This document shows positions 60,676 to 64,000 of a stretch of DNA of 64,000 bases, piece after piece. The notes under the pieces were generated by a model. The model saw only the letters and a program-made list of their open reading frames with translations, was not told the DNA's origin and made no database searches. The number at the start of each line of letters is the position of its first letter. Position 1 is the first letter of the stretch. This DNA comes from Solirhodobacter olei. Lineage in GTDB: Bacteria; Pseudomonadota; Alphaproteobacteria; Rhodobacterales; Rhodobacteraceae. Location: contig NZ_RRYH01000013.1 in the NCBI RefSeq assembly GCF_004010155.1, positions 62,001 to 126,000 of the forward strand. The letters run 5' to 3'. A program made the position numbers and the translations under genes.

Positions 60676-61545
60676 ATGACCATAGAGCGCCTCAGGTCGC
60701 TGCCGTTGTGGCAGGGGAGAATTCAGGTCGAGCCCCTCGCCGGCGGGCTCTCCAACGTCAGCTGGAAGGTGACCGACCGGGCCGGCGTGCATGTTGTCCG
60801 GTTCGGGACCGACTATCCGTTTCACCACATCGACCGCCAGCGCGAGGTGATCGCTGCGCGGGCGGCACATGAGGGCGGCTTCGGGCCCGAGGTCGAATAC
60901 GCGGCGCCCGGCGTCATGGTGTCCGCCTTCCTTGAGGCCCGCACCTGGTCGGCAGCCGATGTCGTCGGGAACCCGGAGCGGATCGGCAGGCTGTTGCGTG
61001 CGTTTCACCGCGACATGCCGCCGCGCATCGCCGGCCCCGGCTACATGTTCTGGGTCTTCCACGTAATCCGCGACTATGCCCGAATGCTCGCCGCCACCGC
61101 CCGGGCAGGGGAGCTGCCGCGCTACCTAGCGCTCGGGGCGGAGCTGGAGGCGGCGCAGATCCCGCTGCCCGTCGTCTTCGGCCATCACGACCTGCTGCCT
61201 GCCAACATCCTCGACGACGGTGAGAGCTTGTGGCTGATCGACTACGAATACGCGGGCCTCGGCACCGCGATGTTCGACCTTGCTGGCGCCTCCTCAAACG
61301 CCGGGATGACCGCGGAGCAGTCGTTGCGTTTACTCTCCACCTATCTCGGGCATGAGCCCGGGCGGGCGTTCCTCAGGGCGTTCTCGGCCATGCAATGTGC
61401 GTCGCTTCTGCGCGAGGCGATGTGGGCCATGGTCTCCGAGCTCCACCTTGCCACGCCGGGGGTCGACTTCGCCGCCTATGCGCAGGAGAACCTCGACCGG
61501 CTGGCCGAGGCGCTCGACATCTACCGCAGTGGAGCCTTCAGATGA
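60676..61545 (+). CDS. Choline/ethanolamine kinase-like phosphotransferase
   Basis: 289 residues from the ATG at 60676. APH/choline-kinase fold: IQVEPLAGGLSNVSWKVTDR (nucleotide loop), VVRFGTDYPFHHIDRQREVI, the catalytic loop VFGHHDLLPANILDDG (Brenner motif HxDxxxxN) and the metal-binding LIDYEYAGLGTAMFDLA (DFG equivalent). The Y-E-Y-A-G sequence is typical of choline kinases. Its stop overlaps the ATG of the next gene (ATGA), so they are coupled. Together they suggest metabolism of a choline- or glycine-betaine-derived amine; phosphorylation target unproven. Confidence 0.82.
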   Translation: MTIERLRSLPLWQGRIQVEPLAGGLSNVSWKVTDRAGVHVVRFGTDYPFHHIDRQREVIAARAAHEGGFGPEVEYAAPGVMVSAFLEARTWSAADVVGNPERIGRLLRAFHRDMPPRIAGPGYMFWVFHVIRDYARMLAATARAGELPRYLALGAELEAAQIPLPVVFGHHDLLPANILDDGESLWLIDYEYAGLGTAMFDLAGASSNAGMTAEQSLRLLSTYLGHEPGRAFLRAFSAMQCASLLREAMWAMVSELHLATPGVDFAAYAQENLDRLAEALDIYRSGAFR

Positions 61546-63983
61546 GCCTTCCGGACCGTGCCCAGATCGTCGTCATCGGCGGCGGCATCATCGGCTGCTC
61601 GACCGCCTATCACCTGGCGCGCGACCACAAGGCCGACGTGCTGCTACTGGAGCAGAATCGGCTGACCTCGGGCACGACCTGGCACGCCGCCGGGCTGGTC
61701 GGCCAGCTCCGTTCCTCTGCCTCGATCACCCGGGTGCTGAAATATTCGGTGGAACTCTACAAGGGCCTCGCCGCCGAGACGGGGCTTGAGACTGGCTGGC
61801 GGATGACCGGCTGCCTGCGGCTCGCCACCACCCCCGACCGCTGGACCGAATACCGCCGCCTCGCGACCACCGCGCGGAGCTTTGGGATGGAGATGGAGCT
61901 GATCTCGCCCGCCGAGGTGAAGCGGATGTGGCCGCTGATGGACACCTCCGACCTGATCGGCGCCTCCTGGCTGCCGACCGACGGGCAAGCCAGTCCGGCC
62001 GACATCGCCCAGTCGCTGGCCAAGGGCGCACGGATGCACGGGGCGCAGCTGGTGGAGGGGGTGCGGGTGACCGGCTTCCGGATGCAGGGCAACCGCATCA
62101 CCCATGTCGAGACGGCCGAAGGCCCCGTCGAATGCGAGACGGTCGTGAACTGCGCCGGCCAATGGGCGCGGCAGGTTGGGATAATGGCCGGCATCACCGT
62201 GCCGCTGCAGCCGGTGAAGCACCAGTACATCGTCACCGAGGCGATCCCCGGCCTCTCGCGCGACGCTGCGACGCTGCGGGACCCTGATCGGCGGACCTAT
62301 TTCAAGGAGGAGACGGGTGGCCTCGTGATGGGGGGCTATGAGCCCGACCCGAAACCCTGGACCACCGGCGACGTGCCGGCGGACTGGGAGTTCCGGCTGT
62401 TCGACGACGACTGGGATCATTTCGCCCAGCACATGGAGCAGGCCATCGCCCGCGTCCCGGCGCTTGCCGAAGCCGGGGTGAGGCAGATGATAAACGGCTC
62501 GGAAAGCTTCACGCCGGACGGGAATTTCATCCTCGGCGCCGCGCCGGAATGCGCCAACATGTATGTCGGCGCCGGCTTCAACGCCTTCGGCATCGCCTCG
62601 GCCGGCGGCGCCGGCTGGGTGCTGGCCGACTGGGCGGTGAACGGCGAGGCGCCACTCGATCTCTGGACAGTCGACATCCGCCGCTTCTCCGCCCTGCACC
62701 GCGACCGCGACTGGGTGCGCGACCGCACGCTGGAGGCCTATGGCAAGCACTACACGGTGGCCTTTCCGCATGAGGAATACGCCTCCGGCCGGCCGCGGCT
62801 CGTCTCGCCACTCTACGACCGGCTGAAGGCCCGGGGTGCCGTCTTCGGCTCCAAGCTCGGCTGGGAGCGGCCGAACTGGTTCGCGCCGGCAGGGGTCGAG
62901 GCGGCCGATGTCTACTCCATGGGCCGCCAGAACTGGTTCGAGACGGTGGGAGAGGAGCACCGACACGTCCGCGAGGCGGTCGGGTTGCTCGACCAGTCGT
63001 CTTTCGCCAAGTTCGAGGTCACCGGCCGGGATTCCGAGGCGGCGCTCGACTGGGTCTGCGCAAATGACGTGACCAAGCCGCCGGGGCGCTGGACCTATAC
63101 CCAGCTCCTCAACCGCCGGGGCGGGATCGAGGCCGATATGACCGTTGCTCGCCTCGGCCCCGACCGGTTCTACATCGTCACCGGCACCGGCTTCCGAACC
63201 CATGACGGCGGCTGGATCGCCGACCACCTGCCCGAGGGGCGCGACGTGGCGATCCGCGATGTCACCGAGGAGCTGGCGGTGCTGACGCTGATGGGGCCGC
63301 GCTCGCGCGAGGTGCTGGCGAAGGTGACCGATGGCGACGTGACCAATGCGGGTTTCCCCTTCGGCCATCTCCGCCTCCTCCGGATCGCGGGCGCCGAGGT
63401 CCGCGCGCTCCGGATCACCTATGCTGGGGAGCTCGGCTGGGAGCTGCACATGGCCACCGGCGATGCGGCAGCGGTGTTCGACGCGCTGATGGCGGCCGGC
63501 GCAGCGGAGGGCATCCGGCCCGTCGGCTACCGCGCGCTCGAAAGCCTGCGGCTGGAAAAGGGCTACCGCGCCTGGTCGTCTGACATCACGCCGAACGACA
63601 CGCCTTTCGAGGCGGGCCTCGGTTGGGCCGTCAAGCTGCGCGGCACCGCCGCGTTCCTTGGCCGCGAGGCGCTGGAGAGGGCGCGGGACAAGCCGCTGGC
63701 GAAGCGCTTCGCCGGCTTCCTGCTCGACGATCCCGAAGCGGTGCTCGTCGGCCGCGAGACCATCCTGCGAAACGGCCAGCCGGTCGGCTATCTCACCTCC
63801 GGCGGCTTCGGCTACACGCTTGGCTGCCCCGTCGGCTACGGCTATGTCCGCAACCCCGAGGGCGCCACGCCGCAATACCTCAAGAAGGGGACCTATGAAC
63901 TTGTGGTCGGGGGCGACAGGTTGCCGGCTCGCCTTGAACTCGACCCTCCATACGATCCGTCGAACCGCCGCGTGAAAGGGTGA
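61542..63983 (+). CDS. Dimethylglycine/sarcosine dehydrogenase-type FAD oxidoreductase with T-protein domain
   Basis: 813 residues. N-terminal FAD-binding DAO domain: IVVIGGGIIGCSTAYHLARD, the covalent-FAD-type segment TSGTTWHAAGLVGQLRSSAS, and MYVGAGFNAFGIASAGGAGW. A linker domain (GRPRLVSPLYDRLKARGAVF, GWERPNWFAPAG) leads to the GCV_T domain (GLLDQSSFAKFEVTGRDSEA; ITYAGELGWELHMATGDAAA) and a C-terminal GCV_T_C barrel (GRETILRNGQPVGYLTSGGF). This is the layout of dimethylglycine and sarcosine dehydrogenases, which oxidise N-methyl groups and pass the one-carbon unit to tetrahydrofolate. Translation is coupled to the upstream kinase. Exact substrate uncertain. Confidence 0.88.
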   Translation: MSLPDRAQIVVIGGGIIGCSTAYHLARDHKADVLLLEQNRLTSGTTWHAAGLVGQLRSSASITRVLKYSVELYKGLAAETGLETGWRMTGCLRLATTPDRWTEYRRLATTARSFGMEMELISPAEVKRMWPLMDTSDLIGASWLPTDGQASPADIAQSLAKGARMHGAQLVEGVRVTGFRMQGNRITHVETAEGPVECETVVNCAGQWARQVGIMAGITVPLQPVKHQYIVTEAIPGLSRDAATLRDPDRRTYFKEETGGLVMGGYEPDPKPWTTGDVPADWEFRLFDDDWDHFAQHMEQAIARVPALAEAGVRQMINGSESFTPDGNFILGAAPECANMYVGAGFNAFGIASAGGAGWVLADWAVNGEAPLDLWTVDIRRFSALHRDRDWVRDRTLEAYGKHYTVAFPHEEYASGRPRLVSPLYDRLKARGAVFGSKLGWERPNWFAPAGVEAADVYSMGRQNWFETVGEEHRHVREAVGLLDQSSFAKFEVTGRDSEAALDWVCANDVTKPPGRWTYTQLLNRRGGIEADMTVARLGPDRFYIVTGTGFRTHDGGWIADHLPEGRDVAIRDVTEELAVLTLMGPRSREVLAKVTDGDVTNAGFPFGHLRLLRIAGAEVRALRITYAGELGWELHMATGDAAAVFDALMAAGAAEGIRPVGYRALESLRLEKGYRAWSSDITPNDTPFEAGLGWAVKLRGTAAFLGREALERARDKPLAKRFAGFLLDDPEAVLVGRETILRNGQPVGYLTSGGFGYTLGCPVGYGYVRNPEGATPQYLKKGTYELVVGGDRLPARLELDPPYDPSNRRVKG

Positions 63984-64000
63984 AGAGAGCTACGGCACGG

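Noticed and set aside
61644-63875. 743-codon open frame on the minus strand
   Set aside because: Antisense to the dimethylglycine-dehydrogenase-type gene, with His/Arg/Gly-rich content and no motifs or start site.
1-64000. tRNA, rRNA, CRISPR arrays, prophage or plasmid replication genes
   Set aside because: Looked for on both strands. No cloverleaf with a GTTCRA loop, no regularly spaced repeats beyond the two-copy ones listed, and no phage or replication proteins were recognised.

Overview
The window looks like a chromosomal or large-plasmid segment of a marine-type alphaproteobacterium of the Rhodobacterales (Roseobacter/Paracoccaceae-like). The reasons are high GC coding sequence, a Tad pilus locus with TadE/TadG-type pseudopilins, a dimethylsulfoniopropionate (DMSP) demethylation cluster, an HvrA-like H-NS protein, a short RpoN and several Rhodobacterales-style ABC operons. 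No rRNA, tRNA or CRISPR array was seen.

Layout. 1-4.6 kb: end of a tad locus (tadB partial, tadC, TadE-like, TadG-like, convergent tadD). 4.9-6.3 kb: three small genes without recognised function. 6.4-11.1 kb: a graveyard of broken genes and IS remnants (HpaB-like, LysR, IS6, IS5, IS630, an oxidoreductase tail, a DHFR-like tail) around an intact vapBC toxin-antitoxin pair and an intact sulfotransferase. 12.0-16.7 kb: LysR regulator divergent from dmdB-dmdA-dmdD. 17.3-20.7 kb: macAB efflux/export genes. 21.4-24.6 kb: an arylsulfotransferase-like protein, a sulfotransferase and two small membrane proteins, translationally coupled. 25.2-34.9 kb: a polyamine-type uptake and catabolism region (acetylpolyamine amidohydrolase-like protein, amidohydrolase, PotABCD-type transporter, SxxK serine hydrolase, amidase), ending at a second IS6 remnant. 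The two IS6 ends (7.5 and 34.9 kb) are inverted relative to each other and bracket about 27 kb.

35.5-46.6 kb is the most interesting part: a self-contained sigma-54 circuit. It holds an rpoN gene, a peptide-type ABC transporter operon, a C45-family acyltransferase/amidohydrolase, a sigma-54 activator without a sensory domain, and an AtuA-family/DUF4387 pair. Two near-perfect -24/-12 promoters lie exactly in front of the transporter operon and of the AtuA-family gene.

47-56 kb: an H-NS-like protein, a small protein built from two copies of a 40-residue motif, a periplasmic protein, LysR plus sulfotransferase plus SnoaL-like genes, an FG-GAP-like periplasmic protein, uppP and a ferric-reductase-like flavoprotein. 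56.3-60.3 kb: a lower-GC accessory patch with a hemerythrin-like gene cut by an IS5 remnant, a GNAT acetyltransferase, an orphan TadE-like pseudopilin and small or broken genes. 60.7-64 kb: a choline-kinase-like gene translationally coupled to a dimethylglycine/sarcosine-dehydrogenase-type flavoprotein.
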